Source of the DNA: an uncultured Alphaproteobacteria bacterium
GTDB lineage: Bacteria; Pseudomonadota; Alphaproteobacteria; Micavibrionales; UBA1664
Length of the DNA stretch: 64,000 nucleotides
Assembly: GCA_943789475.1 (NCBI GenBank)
Contig: CALSUG010000002.1
Location: 165,739 to 229,738 of the forward strand
Direction: 5' to 3'
A model generated the notes under the pieces. That model was given only the letters and a program-made list of their open reading frames with translations, did no database searches and had not been told where the DNA came from. A program made the position numbers and the translations under genes. This document shows positions 35,405 to 44,994 of this stretch, in pieces; the first letter of the stretch is position 1, and each line of letters starts with the position of its first letter.

Positions 35405-36197
35405 ATTTATTTTGTGATGAAATAATAGTTTCTATTATCTGAACAACATCCTGACATTTACCATCATCCAGACCATCAGGGTGTGGATGAGAAAAAGAAC
35501 CGTTATCATTATCAAAATATTGACCAGATTTATCAGTAAATTCATCATCTAAAGATAAGCGTGCGATAATTTTTGCACCAATTGACAAATCATTACCAGG
35601 AATTCCAAAACCTTCCTTTACCATTTTACTTGCTAATAATGATCCTGGGTTAACCGCAATCATTATTTGGTCAATAGTATTCGCCATTACACGTGACCAC
35701 ATGGTAATGGCTAACTTGCTTTGTGAATAAGCATCCATATCATTTAACGCACCATTTTTTGCCGACAGTGCGTCTAAATTAACAGATGATTGTGCCGCAG
35801 AGGACAAATTAATTATGCGGCCATTTTTTGGAAATAAGGGCAGTAATTTTTGAGTTAATAAATAAGGTGCAATCGTATTAACCATGAAACGCACATCAAA
35901 ACCATCTTGTGTAATCGGGTTTGATGTTTTGAATACGCCAGCGTTGTTAATTAATATATCCAAATGGTTATGGTTTTCACTGATGGTTTTTGCCAATGTT
36001 TTCACATCATCAAAATTCGATAAATCAGCGGTATAACTTTCCACTTTTCCTATCTGAGATAATTCAGTTTCGACCTTTTGCAGTTTTTCAGAATTACGAC
36101 CATGAAGAAGAACATGATGACCTTTTTCAAGAAGCATTTTTGCTGTCTCTAGGCCGATACCATCTGTGGCACCTGTGATTAAAAATTTTCTAATCAT
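35403..36197 (-). CDS. Short-chain dehydrogenase/reductase
   Basis: A 264-residue classical SDR with LITGATDGIGLETAKMLL (cofactor binding), DILINNAGVF, the catalytic Ser in LSSAAQSS and YSQSK. It resembles retinol-dehydrogenase/WW-oxidoreductase-like SDRs. It lies six bases downstream of a nitroreductase gene on the same strand and is presumably cotranscribed under the HxlR regulator. Its 3' end touches attR of the genomic island. Confidence 0.9.
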   Translation of the reverse strand: MIRKFLITGATDGIGLETAKMLLEKGHHVLLHGRNSEKLQKVETELSQIGKVESYTADLSNFDDVKTLAKTISENHNHLDILINNAGVFKTSNPITQDGFDVRFMVNTIAPYLLTQKLLPLFPKNGRIINLSSAAQSSVNLDALSAKNGALNDMDAYSQSKLAITMWSRVMANTIDQIMIAVNPGSLLASKMVKEGFGIPGNDLSIGAKIIARLSLDDEFTDKSGQYFDNDNGSFSHPHPDGLDDGKCQDVVQIIETIISSQNK

Positions 36198-36203
36198 TTA
36201 TTT

Positions 36204-36869
36204 TTAAACCTCGGTTAAAATTTCGCTATAAGGTAGACGTGATTTAGGTAGAGTCGCGTTATAGTCATTTTCAGGATGATGATATCCTAATGTTACCGCG
36301 ACCAGGCTTGTATAACCTTTTTCACGCAATCCAAATTCTTCATCAATTGATTTTACATCAATTCCTTCCATAGGAGTGGCGTCAATGCCAAGTGTCGCAA
36401 TACCAAGTAAGAACTGACCAATGTTTAGGTAAACTTGTTTATCCATCCAATGTTGAACATCTTTATAATCATGTTTATGAAGATTGATAAAAAATTTGCG
36501 CCCAGCATCCATTTGTTCTTTGAATGCAGGGTCAGCGTCAAAACGGCCGTCTTTTTCTTCTTGTTCTAAAACTTTTGATAGGTGGTCCTCTTCAATTGTT
36601 AACCGGCTACAAAATACAACAACATGTGATGCACCTAAAATGGAAGGATTGTTGAAGGGATACATCGCCTCGTTTGCTTTTGCAATTCGTGATTTTCCTT
36701 TATCTGTTGACGCAATTAAAAAATGCCATGGTTGAGAATTCGTGCTGGACGCGCTATAGCGCAATAGCTCTTTAATCTTTTCCATGTTTCCATTTGATAT
36801 CTTTTTATTTGGCTCATACGCCTTTGCTGTATGACGTTTTTTTGCGTAGTAAGTAATGTCGTGTTCCAT
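36204..36869 (-). CDS. NAD(P)H-dependent nitroreductase (NfsB-like)
   Basis: An FMN-dependent nitroreductase of 221 residues. The family start is KKRHTAKAYEPNKKISNGNMEKIKELLRYSASSTNSQPWHFLIAST, with the FMN-phosphate RHTAKAY and the SxxNxQPWHF segment; GIDATPMEGID is also typical. Such enzymes reduce quinones and nitro compounds. The gene is divergent from an HxlR-type regulator with a palindromic operator in between, which suggests induction by electrophiles. Confidence 0.93.
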   Translation of the reverse strand: MEHDITYYAKKRHTAKAYEPNKKISNGNMEKIKELLRYSASSTNSQPWHFLIASTDKGKSRIAKANEAMYPFNNPSILGASHVVVFCSRLTIEEDHLSKVLEQEEKDGRFDADPAFKEQMDAGRKFFINLHKHDYKDVQHWMDKQVYLNIGQFLLGIATLGIDATPMEGIDVKSIDEEFGLREKGYTSLVAVTLGYHHPENDYNATLPKSRLPYSEILTEV

Positions 36870-36958
36870 GAAATCCTCATTTTTTTGTGTTTGTTGTTAA
36901 ATACAAAAAGTATGATATAACTAATAAACAAAATAACAAGTACGCACAAAATTTATAT

Positions 36959-36980
36959 ATAGTTACAAAATAGTAACTAT
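36959..36980. promoter_or_regulatory. Palindromic operator for the HxlR regulator
   Basis: ATAGTTAC-AAAATA-GTAACTAT is a perfect eight-base inverted repeat, 18 bases ahead of the HxlR start codon and in the shared intergenic region. HxlR/YodB family proteins bind similar AT-rich palindromes. I infer autoregulation and control of the divergent nitroreductase operon. Confidence 0.6.
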
Positions 36981-36998
36981 TGGGAAAGTTGAATAGAT

Positions 36999-37343
36999 AT
37001 GGTAGAAGCAAAAAAATGTAATGGGCCTTATGGGTGTTCCGTTGAAGCGACGTTAGCCGTGATTGGTGGACGTTGGAAACCAGTGATAATTTTCCTACTT
37101 TTACAAAATGATGTTTTACGATTTGGTGAGCTAAAAAACACTATTGAGGGTGTTACACAACGCATGCTTACAAATCAACTTCGTGAGTTAGAGATAGATA
37201 AAGTTGTTCATCGTGAGGTTTATGCGCAAGTTCCACCAAAGGTAGAATACTCGCTAACAGAATATGGGCGAACATTGAAACCTATTATGTTGTCTATGCG
37301 TGATTGGGGATCGGAACATATGAATGTTAAAAGTTCACAATAG
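36999..37343 (+). CDS. HxlR-family winged-helix regulator
   Basis: A 114-residue regulator: CNGPYGCSVEATLAVIGGRWKPVIIFLLLQNDVLRFGELKNTIEGVTQRMLTNQLRELE is the HxlR winged helix, followed by VEYSLTEYGRTLKPIM. Cysteines at residues 7 and 12 are in the N-terminal position where redox-sensing members such as YodB carry a reactive cysteine, so a quinone or electrophile signal is plausible. The gene is divergent from the nitroreductase-SDR pair. Confidence 0.93.
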   Translation: MVEAKKCNGPYGCSVEATLAVIGGRWKPVIIFLLLQNDVLRFGELKNTIEGVTQRMLTNQLRELEIDKVVHREVYAQVPPKVEYSLTEYGRTLKPIMLSMRDWGSEHMNVKSSQ

Positions 37344-37370
37344 AACGATTTATATATGTTTTAGAACATA

Positions 37371-37400
37371 AAAAAGCCCCACCAAAAGGCAGGGCTTTTA
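37371..37400. terminator. Bidirectional terminator between HxlR and tuf
   Basis: AAAAGCCC (37372-37379) and GGGCTTTT (37392-37399) form an eight-base stem flanked by A and T runs on both sides. It lies between the convergent HxlR and tuf genes and can serve both. Confidence 0.85.
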
Positions 37401-37413
37401 AAAAAGTATTTAT

Positions 37414-38589
37414 TTATTCAGTGATTTTAGCAACAACACCAGCACCAACAGTACGTCCACCTTCGCGGATCGCAAAACGAAGACCTTCGTTCATAGCAAT
37501 TGGAGCAATCAATTCAACATCGATGTTTACGTTATCACCTGGCATTACCATTTCAGTTCCCGCAGGAAGAGTTACAACACCTGTAACATCTGTTGTACGG
37601 AAGTAGAACTGTGGACGGTAGTTAGCAAAGAATGGTGTGTGACGACCACCTTCATCTTTTGACAAGATGTATGCTTCACCAGTGAATTTTGTGTGTGGCG
37701 TGATTGAACCTGGTTGACACAATACTTGGCCGCGCTCAACTTCTTCACGTTTTGTACCACGCAACAACGCACCAACGTTATCACCAGCTTGACCTGAGTC
37801 CAAAAGCTTACGGAACATTTCAACACCTGTGATTGTTGTTTTCATTGTATCTTTGATACCAACGATTTCAACTTCATCACCAACATTCACAACACCTTGC
37901 TCAATACGACCAGTACAAACTGTACCACGACCTGAAATTGAGAACACATCTTCGATAGGCATCAAGAATGGCTTATCAACTGGACGTGCAGGTTCTGGAA
38001 TGTATGAATCAACAGCTTCCATCAATTCTTTAATCTTGTTTTCTCCGATTTCTGGGTCACGACCTTCCATCGCTGCCAAAGCAGAACCAGCAATAATTGG
38101 AATATCATCACCAGGGAATTCATATGAAGACAATAGTTCACGAATTTCCATTTCAACCAATTCCAACAACTCAGGGTCATCAACTTGGTCAACTTTGTTC
38201 ATGAATACTACCAACGCTGGTACACCAACTTGACGTGCAAGAAGGATGTGTTCACGTGTTTGTGGCATTGGACCATCAGCCGCGTTCACAACCAAGATAC
38301 CACCATCCATTTGTGCAGCACCTGTAATCATGTTTTTCACGTAGTCCGCGTGACCTGGACAGTCAACGTGAGCATAGTGACGACCTTCAGTTTCATATTC
38401 AACGTGTGCTGTTGAAATTGTGATACCGCGTTCACGCTCTTCTGGCGCTCCGTCAATCTCATCGTAACCTTTAAAGTCACCAAAATATTTTGTAATCGCT
38501 GCCGTCAATGTCGTCTTACCGTGGTCAACGTGACCAACTGTTCCGATATTCACGTGCGGCTTATTCCGCTCAAATTTTTCTTTACTCAT
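37414..38589 (-). CDS. tuf: Elongation factor Tu
   Basis: EF-Tu brings aminoacyl-tRNA to the ribosome. The 391-residue protein has the G1 motif [33 protein letters not shown] (NKxD) and the domain 2/3 sequences [15 protein letters not shown] and [19 protein letters not shown] precedes the ATG. It stands alone here rather than with fusA or with secE-nusG; alphaproteobacteria often carry two tuf copies, so a second may exist elsewhere. Intact. Confidence 0.98.
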   Translation of the reverse strand: MSKEKFERNKPHVNIGTVGHVDHGKTTLTAAITKYFGDFKGYDEIDGAPEERERGITISTAHVEYETEGRHYAHVDCPGHADYVKNMITGAAQMDGGILVVNAADGPMPQTREHILLARQVGVPALVVFMNKVDQVDDPELLELVEMEIRELLSSYEFPGDDIPIIAGSALAAMEGRDPEIGENKIKELMEAVDSYIPEPARPVDKPFLMPIEDVFSISGRGTVCTGRIEQGVVNVGDEVEIVGIKDTMKTTITGVEMFRKLLDSGQAGDNVGALLRGTKREEVERGQVLCQPGSITPHTKFTGEAYILSKDEGGRHTPFFANYRPQFYFRTTDVTGVVTLPAGTEMVMPGDNVNIDVELIAPIAMNEGLRFAIREGGRTVGAGVVAKITE

Positions 38590-38678
38590 CTTAATTGCTC
38601 CTCATACTTATAAAGTCAAAAATTTATTTGAATTCATACCAATTCACCACGAAATATAGGGTTTTTGCGAGGAAAAGC

Positions 38679-38699
38679 AAGGGGAATCTATCACCCCTT
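38679..38699 (-). terminator. Minus-strand terminator after the small membrane-protein gene
   Basis: On the minus strand AAGGGG and CCCCTT form a six-base stem with a nine-base loop, followed by GC and then TTTT. It lies just past the stop of the 74-residue gene and supports that gene being real. Confidence 0.5.
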
Positions 38700-38703
38700 A
38701 TTT

Positions 38704-38928
38704 TTATTGCAGTCTATATCCTAGTGGACAGTCTTTTCTTCCCAAAAGATACATAATATCAGGCATCATAATCATTTCTAGAGGGGCTCCACGAAAATTA
38801 AAGTTTGATTCTATAGTCATGCAATTTGGATTATTCTGTGCAAAGGTATAATTAGCCACCGCGGAGAAACCAGTCCAACATAGCCCTAATACGCCAACCG
38901 TATTTATAATGTCTTTTGTTTTACTCAT
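38704..38928 (-). CDS. Small hypothetical protein
   Basis: A 74-residue protein with one hydrophobic N-terminal segment (IINTVGVLGLCWTGFSAVANYTFA), then a short polar part with two cysteines (NPNCMTI and KDCPLGYRL). It may be a small secreted or membrane-anchored protein. It is a single gene between tuf and a divergent SGNH hydrolase, with its own downstream hairpin. No family recognised. Confidence 0.5.
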   Translation of the reverse strand: MSKTKDIINTVGVLGLCWTGFSAVANYTFAQNNPNCMTIESNFNFRGAPLEMIMMPDIMYLLGRKDCPLGYRLQ

Positions 38929-38958
38929 AAATTTATTGTTACGACAAATAATAAGTAC

Positions 38959-38987
38959 TTGACAAATTGTTTATTTTATAGGATTAT
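38959..38987 (+). promoter_or_regulatory. Promoter of the SGNH hydrolase gene
   Basis: TTGACA (38959-38964) is a perfect -35, followed after 17 bases by GATTAT (38982-38987), a four-of-six -10. The ATG at 39054 has AGGAGA at the right distance upstream. Confidence 0.5.
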
Positions 38988-39053
38988 ATTCTTAATAAAT
39001 GGATAATTGCGTCTTGAACATGCTATCCATTTTTATTTTTTTAGGAGAATTTT

Positions 39054-40370
39054 ATGCTTTCATTTATCAATCGTGCCTCGGCGCGACGTATTTCTACGTC
39101 TGCGCTTCCTCTATCCATACTTATGATTGGTGATTCAATTGCCAATGGAACCGCATCAACATATGCGTCTGATTATATATCGGAACTATCAACATATGAT
39201 ATGGATGGGACAATCTATGACGCGGCGCAAGGGGGATTAAACCTTGCTGATTTTTATGATGCTGGTGCACGTGGTGCGTATTACACGGCGCGTATTACCA
39301 ATGACAACGCCGCCAATTTGGCCAATATCAATGCCGCATTAATTGGTATTGGAACCAATGATGGAGGAAGTTATGGGTCAAAATTCGCGTGGAAAACAAA
39401 TTTGCAGGGATTGGTGGACGAACTTAAAAATGATCCTGATTTATCCGCACTAACCCATATATTCATTCGACCGCTTGGGCATTATATAACACATTATAAT
39501 CACGAAATTTCATGGCAAGATATGCGCGAAGCACAAATTGAAGTGGTTCAAGAAAATGATGGCATCTATCTTTTGCCATCCTATGTTGATTTAGAACTGG
39601 CTGACAATGTTCATCCAACGGCGGCATCATATCAAATAATGATAAAACGTGAAGCACAACAGATTGCTCATATATTAGGTGCAAACAATACTCCATACGA
39701 AGATCCAATTTTGAATGTTACGAACTTGAATTTTTATACGCACGCTCATTACGGTAAAACAATCGTTAATGGCAATGATTTTTCATCCATCGGTGCATTG
39801 AACGGCAACACCATGGACATTTTAAACGATAATTGGACTTATGATGATACGGCATTCGATGGTTTTGGGGGTATGGTCCCTAAATCCACTAATGCAGGAT
39901 TGCATTGCGGTGATATCATGACGATGGCAAATGGATTTATGTTTGGTTTTACGGTTGATGTTCAGGCCAATGGTGATTTGCTTTTATTGGGAAGTACGAG
40001 TTATGGCCCATATGGTAGTGCTGCATTTTTTGTCGAAGACGGAGATTTAAAAGCATTTCGTTTTGATAGTTCTCCTAACCTTCCCACATTGGCGAATAAT
40101 GTCATAGGGCAACGATTATCGATTGTTATTGATTGCCGCGGTCAGACAGAAATGAATGTTTATATTAATAATGATATATCGATTACCGTTGACCCATGGT
40201 CCAACTTTATTGGTTGGACAAATTTGTTCCTCAATGGTGGCCGTGGATTTGGATTAACAGATAATATATTTGGATGTGTATGGGGGAAATCCGGCGCACA
40301 TGATAATGTAAATGATCCATCAATCATAGAGATTATGAATGCGATGAAACGTGATTATAATATTATTTAA
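39054..40370 (+). CDS. SGNH/GDSL hydrolase with extra C-terminal domain
   Basis: A 438-residue protein. The GDS block is ILMIGDSIANGTAS, block III is IGIGTNDGG (G-x-N-D) and block V is LADNVHPTAASYQ (DxxH), so the catalytic Ser, Asp and His are all present in residues 20-205. Residues about 220-438 are a beta-rich second domain (GFTVDVQANGDLLLLG, FFVEDGDLKAFRFDSS, LSIVIDCRGQTEMNVYINN) like concanavalin/LamG-type carbohydrate-binding folds. The N-terminus (MLSFINRASARRIST) is not a normal signal peptide. It probably de-esterifies a polysaccharide. The 3' end overlaps cysQ by four bases in convergent orientation. Confidence 0.85.
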   Translation: MLSFINRASARRISTSALPLSILMIGDSIANGTASTYASDYISELSTYDMDGTIYDAAQGGLNLADFYDAGARGAYYTARITNDNAANLANINAALIGIGTNDGGSYGSKFAWKTNLQGLVDELKNDPDLSALTHIFIRPLGHYITHYNHEISWQDMREAQIEVVQENDGIYLLPSYVDLELADNVHPTAASYQIMIKREAQQIAHILGANNTPYEDPILNVTNLNFYTHAHYGKTIVNGNDFSSIGALNGNTMDILNDNWTYDDTAFDGFGGMVPKSTNAGLHCGDIMTMANGFMFGFTVDVQANGDLLLLGSTSYGPYGSAAFFVEDGDLKAFRFDSSPNLPTLANNVIGQRLSIVIDCRGQTEMNVYINNDISITVDPWSNFIGWTNLFLNGGRGFGLTDNIFGCVWGKSGAHDNVNDPSIIEIMNAMKRDYNII

Positions 40371-41152
40371 AGCAATTGTTCCAACACATCATTCGTTCCT
40401 GTGACCAGATAACTATTCAAATATTCTTGATTGAATTTTCCGTATTTTAGTCGTTCTTTTGTATTAAAATCTATGATATCGCCACCTGTTTCCAGTAAAA
40501 TGGCATGGGCGGCGGCGGTATCCCATTCGTATGTTGGGACAAATCGCGGGTATAAATGCGCCTGCCCATCGGCAACCATGCAAAATTTTAAAGATGATCC
40601 ACGTATGACATAATCTTTGACTTTATGCCCTTTTAAAAAGGCACGCCGTTTTTCCAGCTTATCTTTATGGGGATGGTCTTTTCGTCCGACTATGCGTAGG
40701 CCATCATTTATATTATAGGGTCGTGTTGAGATAGGAGAACCATTAAAAAATGCGCCTACTCCCTCGCCGCCATAATATAAATCATCACTGGCGGGTAAAT
40801 ACACTAATCCAAATACAGGTTTTTCATCACGAATGAGACCTATATTCACCGTAAAATCGTGTGTACCTTTGATAAATTCTTTTGTGCCATCCAATGGATC
40901 AATGAGCCAAAATTGTGTTTCATTACTTACATCAGGGACTGTTGTTTCTTCAGATACAACTGGTATTTCAGGAAAAAGCCCTTCTAATCCAGAAAGTATG
41001 ATTTTTTCTGATGCGCTGTCTGCATTTGTTACAGGTGATTTGTCATCTTTATAGGAAATGTCATACCCATGGTGAAAATGTTCCATAATGGATGCACCGG
41101 CCCTTTTAATAAGGGTGGTGAGCTCAGGAATGTGATTGATAACAGATGACAT
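40367..41152 (-). CDS. cysQ: 3'(2'),5'-bisphosphate nucleotidase CysQ
   Basis: CysQ converts adenosine 3',5'-bisphosphate to AMP, part of sulfate assimilation and CoA turnover. Motifs of the inositol-monophosphatase superfamily are present: SEETTVP, WLIDPLDGTKEFIKG and EWDTAAAHAILLETGG. Length is 261 residues. The DGTKEF form is typical for CysQ rather than IMPase. It stands alone on the minus strand. Confidence 0.93.
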   Translation of the reverse strand: MSSVINHIPELTTLIKRAGASIMEHFHHGYDISYKDDKSPVTNADSASEKIILSGLEGLFPEIPVVSEETTVPDVSNETQFWLIDPLDGTKEFIKGTHDFTVNIGLIRDEKPVFGLVYLPASDDLYYGGEGVGAFFNGSPISTRPYNINDGLRIVGRKDHPHKDKLEKRRAFLKGHKVKDYVIRGSSLKFCMVADGQAHLYPRFVPTYEWDTAAAHAILLETGGDIIDFNTKERLKYGKFNQEYLNSYLVTGTNDVLEQLL

Positions 41153-41287
41153 GGTTATTTGTATTTAGCATTTTTAAGTAGAAAAGTCCCCTTTGAAAAA
41201 GTTTCAATCACCTGCAAATTAAGGATTTGAATATTTTTACGCTCCTGCTACACTTTGAACATAAATTTTTATTTGGAGCCTATTTTT

Positions 41288-41947
41288 ATGAAATCGTCAT
41301 TATTTATCTTATCCCTTGTTCTCTTGTCCGCGTGTAATGGACATTACTCACATTACGGACAGTATGAAAATGACCCGTATTATGATGGCCGCACATCGAC
41401 GCAAGCAATGAAGAGAAGTTGGTGGTGGAATGGCAATGAGTCTTACACAGATAACGAACTCGCGTATGAAACATATCGTGCGGTTGATCGTATTTTACAT
41501 CAGGCCAATATGGCACCTGGAAACAACACACCATTAATTGTTGGGACATTGTCTAATATCAACACAATGGAAAAATCACACAGCTTTGGTCGTGTGGTAA
41601 GTGAGCAAGCATCAACTCGTCTTGTTCATCGTGGACATGATGTTTCAGAATTGAAATTAAGAAGTAGCGTGAATATTAAGCAAGGTCATGGAGATATCGC
41701 CGAGGGTGGTGAATATATGATGTCACGTGATATTGATTCTATACGTGGTGAGTACAAGGTTGGGCGTGTTGTAACGGGCACATACGGTATAGCAGGGAAA
41801 GAAATCATGGTTAATTTGAAAATGATTGATATTGCGACAGGAAAAATTATGGGATCAACGGATTACACAGTTGAAATTGATACAAACATTCATAAATTGA
41901 TCCAAGATGATGCATTTTCATTTTATGGATCGTCAATGGCGTATTAA
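41288..41947 (+). CDS. FlgO-like outer-membrane lipoprotein
   Basis: The signal [16 protein letters not shown] ends in a lipobox (LSAC), which together with GGAG-type sequence before it sets the start at 41288 rather than the track start at 41255. The mature 200 residues contain [43 protein letters not shown] and [40 protein letters not shown], the pattern of the FlgO domain found in flagellar-associated lipoproteins of gammaproteobacteria and in many others. No flagellar genes are nearby. Function here unknown. Confidence 0.82.
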   Translation: MKSSLFILSLVLLSACNGHYSHYGQYENDPYYDGRTSTQAMKRSWWWNGNESYTDNELAYETYRAVDRILHQANMAPGNNTPLIVGTLSNINTMEKSHSFGRVVSEQASTRLVHRGHDVSELKLRSSVNIKQGHGDIAEGGEYMMSRDIDSIRGEYKVGRVVTGTYGIAGKEIMVNLKMIDIATGKIMGSTDYTVEIDTNIHKLIQDDAFSFYGSSMAY

Positions 41948-41970
41948 TACATCGTTACTTTGGTACCTTT

Positions 41971-42315
41971 ATGAATCATGATGATAATAATGAACCTTTT
42001 AACCCTGATGATGATTTAGATCATCAGGCGGATACGTTATTAAAGCCAAGACCAAAAGCAAAAAAACCAAGAATGTACAAGGTTATTTTATTGAATGATG
42101 ATTATACGCCGATGGATTTCGTTATCGAAATTTTACAAAAATTCTTTAATAAAAATCAGGATGAAGCAACGGAAATTATGCTTCATATCCATCGTCGCGG
42201 TATTGGAATTTGTGGTATTTTTAGTTACGAAATTGCAGAAACTAAAGTGATGCAAGTCATGGACTATGCTCGTGAAAATGAACAACCATTGCAATGCACA
42301 ATGGAAAAAGAATAA
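41971..42315 (+). CDS. clpS: ATP-dependent Clp protease adaptor ClpS
   Basis: ClpS delivers N-degron substrates to ClpAP. The 114-residue protein contains [57 protein letters not shown], the full family core with the NDDYTPM pocket and the MxxIHxxG helix. It is 23 bases after the lipoprotein gene. clpA normally follows clpS in many proteobacteria but is not here. Confidence 0.96.
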   Translation: MNHDDNNEPFNPDDDLDHQADTLLKPRPKAKKPRMYKVILLNDDYTPMDFVIEILQKFFNKNQDEATEIMLHIHRRGIGICGIFSYEIAETKVMQVMDYARENEQPLQCTMEKE

Positions 42316-42326
42316 TCATTTGAGGT

Positions 42327-42872
42327 TTATTGAGAGGGACGCAATTGATATCCACCGTCAATTGTAATGAGTCTTGTTGGGTTGTCGGGTTCAGATTCTA
42401 TTTTTTGTCGTAGGCGATAAATTTGGGTTTCTAGCGCGTGGGTTTCTAAATCTGATCTATAATCCCATATTTTTTCTAATAAATAACCGCGTGTGCACCC
42501 CTTATCTTTTGATAGCAGAAGTTCCACAACTAATGTTTTTTCACGATCGCTTAAATCATACACTTCTTTTTGAATAGTAAGTTGCGATGCTTTCCAGTCT
42601 AAAAAATAATGACTATGTTCTATGTAGTCTGGATATTGATTATTAAACATTTCACGTTCGATATGGTCTAAGATGTTACCAATGCGGCACGGTGAAGAAG
42701 TGTCGCCAGATAATATTAAATCACTATTTTCATTATCCGAAATAATCTCTGTACGGGGGATGTGAGTATTGATTGCTTGTTTGATGACATATTTATCAAC
42801 GTCATTACAGTTATTTAAAGATATTTTATATAAAAATTGGCTCATATCTTGATTCTGGCACATAATTTGCAA
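42327..42872 (-). CDS. OmpR-type winged-helix protein without a receiver domain
   Basis: A 181-residue protein. Residues about 90-178 are a trans_reg_C winged helix (YDLSDREKTLVVELLLSKDKGCTRGYLLEKIWDYRSDLETHALETQIYRLRQKIE, ITIDGGYQL). The first 90 residues lack the acidic pocket and phosphorylated Asp of a receiver domain. So it is probably an orphan transcription factor not driven by a histidine kinase. It shares a 10-base divergent gap with the next gene. An internal ATG at 42845 is an alternative start. Confidence 0.85.
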   Translation of the reverse strand: MQIMCQNQDMSQFLYKISLNNCNDVDKYVIKQAINTHIPRTEIISDNENSDLILSGDTSSPCRIGNILDHIEREMFNNQYPDYIEHSHYFLDWKASQLTIQKEVYDLSDREKTLVVELLLSKDKGCTRGYLLEKIWDYRSDLETHALETQIYRLRQKIESEPDNPTRLITIDGGYQLRPSQ

Positions 42873-42882
42873 AAAATAAACT

Positions 42883-43542
42883 ATGGTTGAAATTGCAAAT
42901 CAAAAAACGCCTTATTACGTACGTCAAAATCATTTTGACAATGATCGTATGGCTGGATCTGTCCCTGTATGGAAGCATAATGAATCTGCACAATCTGTTC
43001 CAACATCAACCGCAACTTTATCACTTGCAGATGGTGTCGAAAACATAAAGGTTACTGCGCCATCACTTAGTTTTGGTGAATTGTTAGATATTGTAAATCC
43101 TCTGCATCATCTTCCTATTGTGGGGAATGTTTATCGTGAATTAACGGATGATAAAATATCGGCTGTAGCACGAGTTAGTGGCGGATTATTGTATGGAGGC
43201 CCATTAGGTGGTGCTGTATCTCTTGCTAATGCAGCGATTGAAGAACATGCAGGGGAAGATATCGCAAGCGCAGTTGCATCAGGGGTATCGTCAAAAACAT
43301 ATTCATTTGATGATGAATCACGAACGGCTGGGTTGTCGAAAAAATCACATGAAATAGCGTTAACAGAAGTTGTCGAAAAAGAAATACAAGTGAGTGAGTT
43401 AAAATCAATACTTGCAATACAAAAACCTGTTTTACATGATATTTTCGATCAGTTAAATCAGGATATGAAGCCAGTGACAAGGGTTGTTATTGCGGAAAAT
43501 ACATCTGTACCACCTGTGCGTACACGCGGATTTAATGCCTAG
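42883..43542 (+). CDS. Hypothetical protein of an alphaproteobacterial family
   Basis: A 219-residue protein of unknown function. The central part (LSFGELLDIVNPLHHLPIVGNVYRELTDDKISAVARVSGGLLYGGPLGGAVSLANA, residues 64-120) is a distinctive glycine-rich segment of a type I have seen in hypothetical proteins of Rhodospirillales-like bacteria; that link is from memory. The flanks are low-complexity and Ser/Val-rich. It is divergent from the winged-helix gene and overlaps the SCO gene by four bases in convergent orientation. Confidence 0.65.
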   Translation: MVEIANQKTPYYVRQNHFDNDRMAGSVPVWKHNESAQSVPTSTATLSLADGVENIKVTAPSLSFGELLDIVNPLHHLPIVGNVYRELTDDKISAVARVSGGLLYGGPLGGAVSLANAAIEEHAGEDIASAVASGVSSKTYSFDDESRTAGLSKKSHEIALTEVVEKEIQVSELKSILAIQKPVLHDIFDQLNQDMKPVTRVVIAENTSVPPVRTRGFNA

Positions 43543-44150
43543 TTTAATGTTTTAGAGATATTGTCGACAATATCATCACTTGTATTTTTCATACGGTATA
43601 ATGACTTTATCGTCATGTTATCATCAACTAAATAAGCATATGTTGAATGATCCATCGTATATTCCGTGAATTCTGGGTCATTAACCTTGGTATAAAACAC
43701 TTTCCATGTCTTTAAAATTTTATGAACATTTGCTACTTCACCCGTCAAACCAACGATTGATGGGTGAAATAATGGTACATAGTCTTTTAAAACATTCACG
43801 GTGTCGCGTTCTGGATCAATTGTAATAAATAACGGATGAATTTTATTGGCAACCTGTGCTGGTAATTCATCCATTATTTCTGCGAATTTTTGTAATTCTG
43901 TTGGGCAAATGACAGGACAATGTGTGAACCCAAAAAAGATAAGGCTATATTCACCTTCAGCGATTTTATCGTTACTGTTAAAAACATCACCATTATGATC
44001 CGTTAAGGTAAAATGAGTTCCCTTATTAAATCCTGCAATAGGCATTGCAATAGAAGGCGATGATGTCTCCTTTTTAGGTAAGGAAATAATAATAAACCCG
44101 ATAAAGGTCAGCGCAACAACGCCCCATAAAACAAATTGTAAATTCTTCAT
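43539..44150 (-). CDS. SCO1/SenC family copper-binding thioredoxin-fold protein
   Basis: SCO proteins help assemble the CuA centre of cytochrome c oxidase. The N-terminal helix (LQFVLWGVVALTFIGFIIIS) anchors it to the inner membrane. FFGFTHCPVICPTELQKF gives the CxxxC copper site and MDHSTYAYLVDD the conserved histidine. Length is 203 residues. It starts 28 bases downstream of phoH on the same strand. Confidence 0.93.
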   Translation of the reverse strand: MKNLQFVLWGVVALTFIGFIIISLPKKETSSPSIAMPIAGFNKGTHFTLTDHNGDVFNSNDKIAEGEYSLIFFGFTHCPVICPTELQKFAEIMDELPAQVANKIHPLFITIDPERDTVNVLKDYVPLFHPSIVGLTGEVANVHKILKTWKVFYTKVNDPEFTEYTMDHSTYAYLVDDNMTIKSLYRMKNTSDDIVDNISKTLN

Positions 44151-44178
44151 CGTTATCTCCTTTTTACAGGAGATATAT

Positions 44179-44955
44179 TTAAAGGACTTCTAACATCTCT
44201 GCAACCAGTGGATGACGGACGATATCTTCTTGTTGCAATCGCACTGACCCAATATTGCCATTAATTTGCAGTTTTGTTGCAATGTCCGACAATCCCGACA
44301 TGCCATCCAATAAATCCGATTGCGCTGGGTCACCCGTCACGACCATTGTTGAATTCCACCCAAGGCGTGATAGCAACATTTTCAATTGTTGATAGGTACA
44401 ATTTTGTGCCTCGTCAATGACCACAAATGCATTGTTTAATGTACGTCCCCGCATAAATCCCACGGGTGCGATTTCGATTGTTCCATCTTCCATATATTGG
44501 CGTACCTTTTTACCACCCAGACGATCCCCCAACGCGTCAAATAATGGGCGTAAATATGGTGCCATTTTATCTTCCAACGCGCCTGGTAAAAACCCAAGGG
44601 ATTCACCGGCCTCCATCGCGGGACGTGATAAAATAATTTTTTCAACTTCACCTTTTTCTAATGCTTCAACCGCTTTTGATACGGCCAGATATGTTTTACC
44701 AGTTCCCGCAGGCCCCAAGGCAAGCGTTAGATTTTTTTGATCAATCGCATCCATTAATTCCTTTTGCCCATCTGACCTTGGCTTCACCGTTTTCAAATAT
44801 GATTTATCCCGGTTTCTATCAATTTCACTTTCCAGTGGATCCCATCCTTGAGCCTCTTCAAAAAACGCAGATTCTCTTACCGCTTTCTTGCCACCCTTTG
44901 GATTGCGAAATTCAGTAATATTTTTTTTGATTTTGTTGCGTGTTGATTTGGCCAT
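44179..44955 (-). CDS. PhoH-like ATPase
   Basis: A 258-residue PhoH-family cytoplasmic ATPase: LALGPAGTGKTYLAVSKAVEAL (Walker A), ILSRPAMEAGESLGFLPGALEDKMAPYLRPLFDAL, NAFVVIDEAQNCTYQQLKMLLSRLG (Walker B) and VVTGDPAQSDL. An N-terminal 60 residues is basic. In other alphaproteobacteria phoH lies beside ybeY; no ybeY follows here, the SCO gene does. This family is linked with RNA metabolism, but the exact role is unsettled. Confidence 0.93.
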   Translation of the reverse strand: MAKSTRNKIKKNITEFRNPKGGKKAVRESAFFEEAQGWDPLESEIDRNRDKSYLKTVKPRSDGQKELMDAIDQKNLTLALGPAGTGKTYLAVSKAVEALEKGEVEKIILSRPAMEAGESLGFLPGALEDKMAPYLRPLFDALGDRLGGKKVRQYMEDGTIEIAPVGFMRGRTLNNAFVVIDEAQNCTYQQLKMLLSRLGWNSTMVVTGDPAQSDLLDGMSGLSDIATKLQINGNIGSVRLQQEDIVRHPLVAEMLEVL

Positions 44956-44994
44956 GTTTGTTATCCTCCGTTTTTGGTTGGTTTATAGGCAATA

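Noticed and set aside
37829-38415. Plus-strand ORFs opposite tuf
   Set aside because: Antisense shadows of the strongly conserved EF-Tu frame; no ribosome site or family match.
38590-38640. TTGACT upstream of tuf as a -35 element
   Set aside because: It lies only about 21 bases from the start codon, leaving no room for a -10 and a ribosome site.
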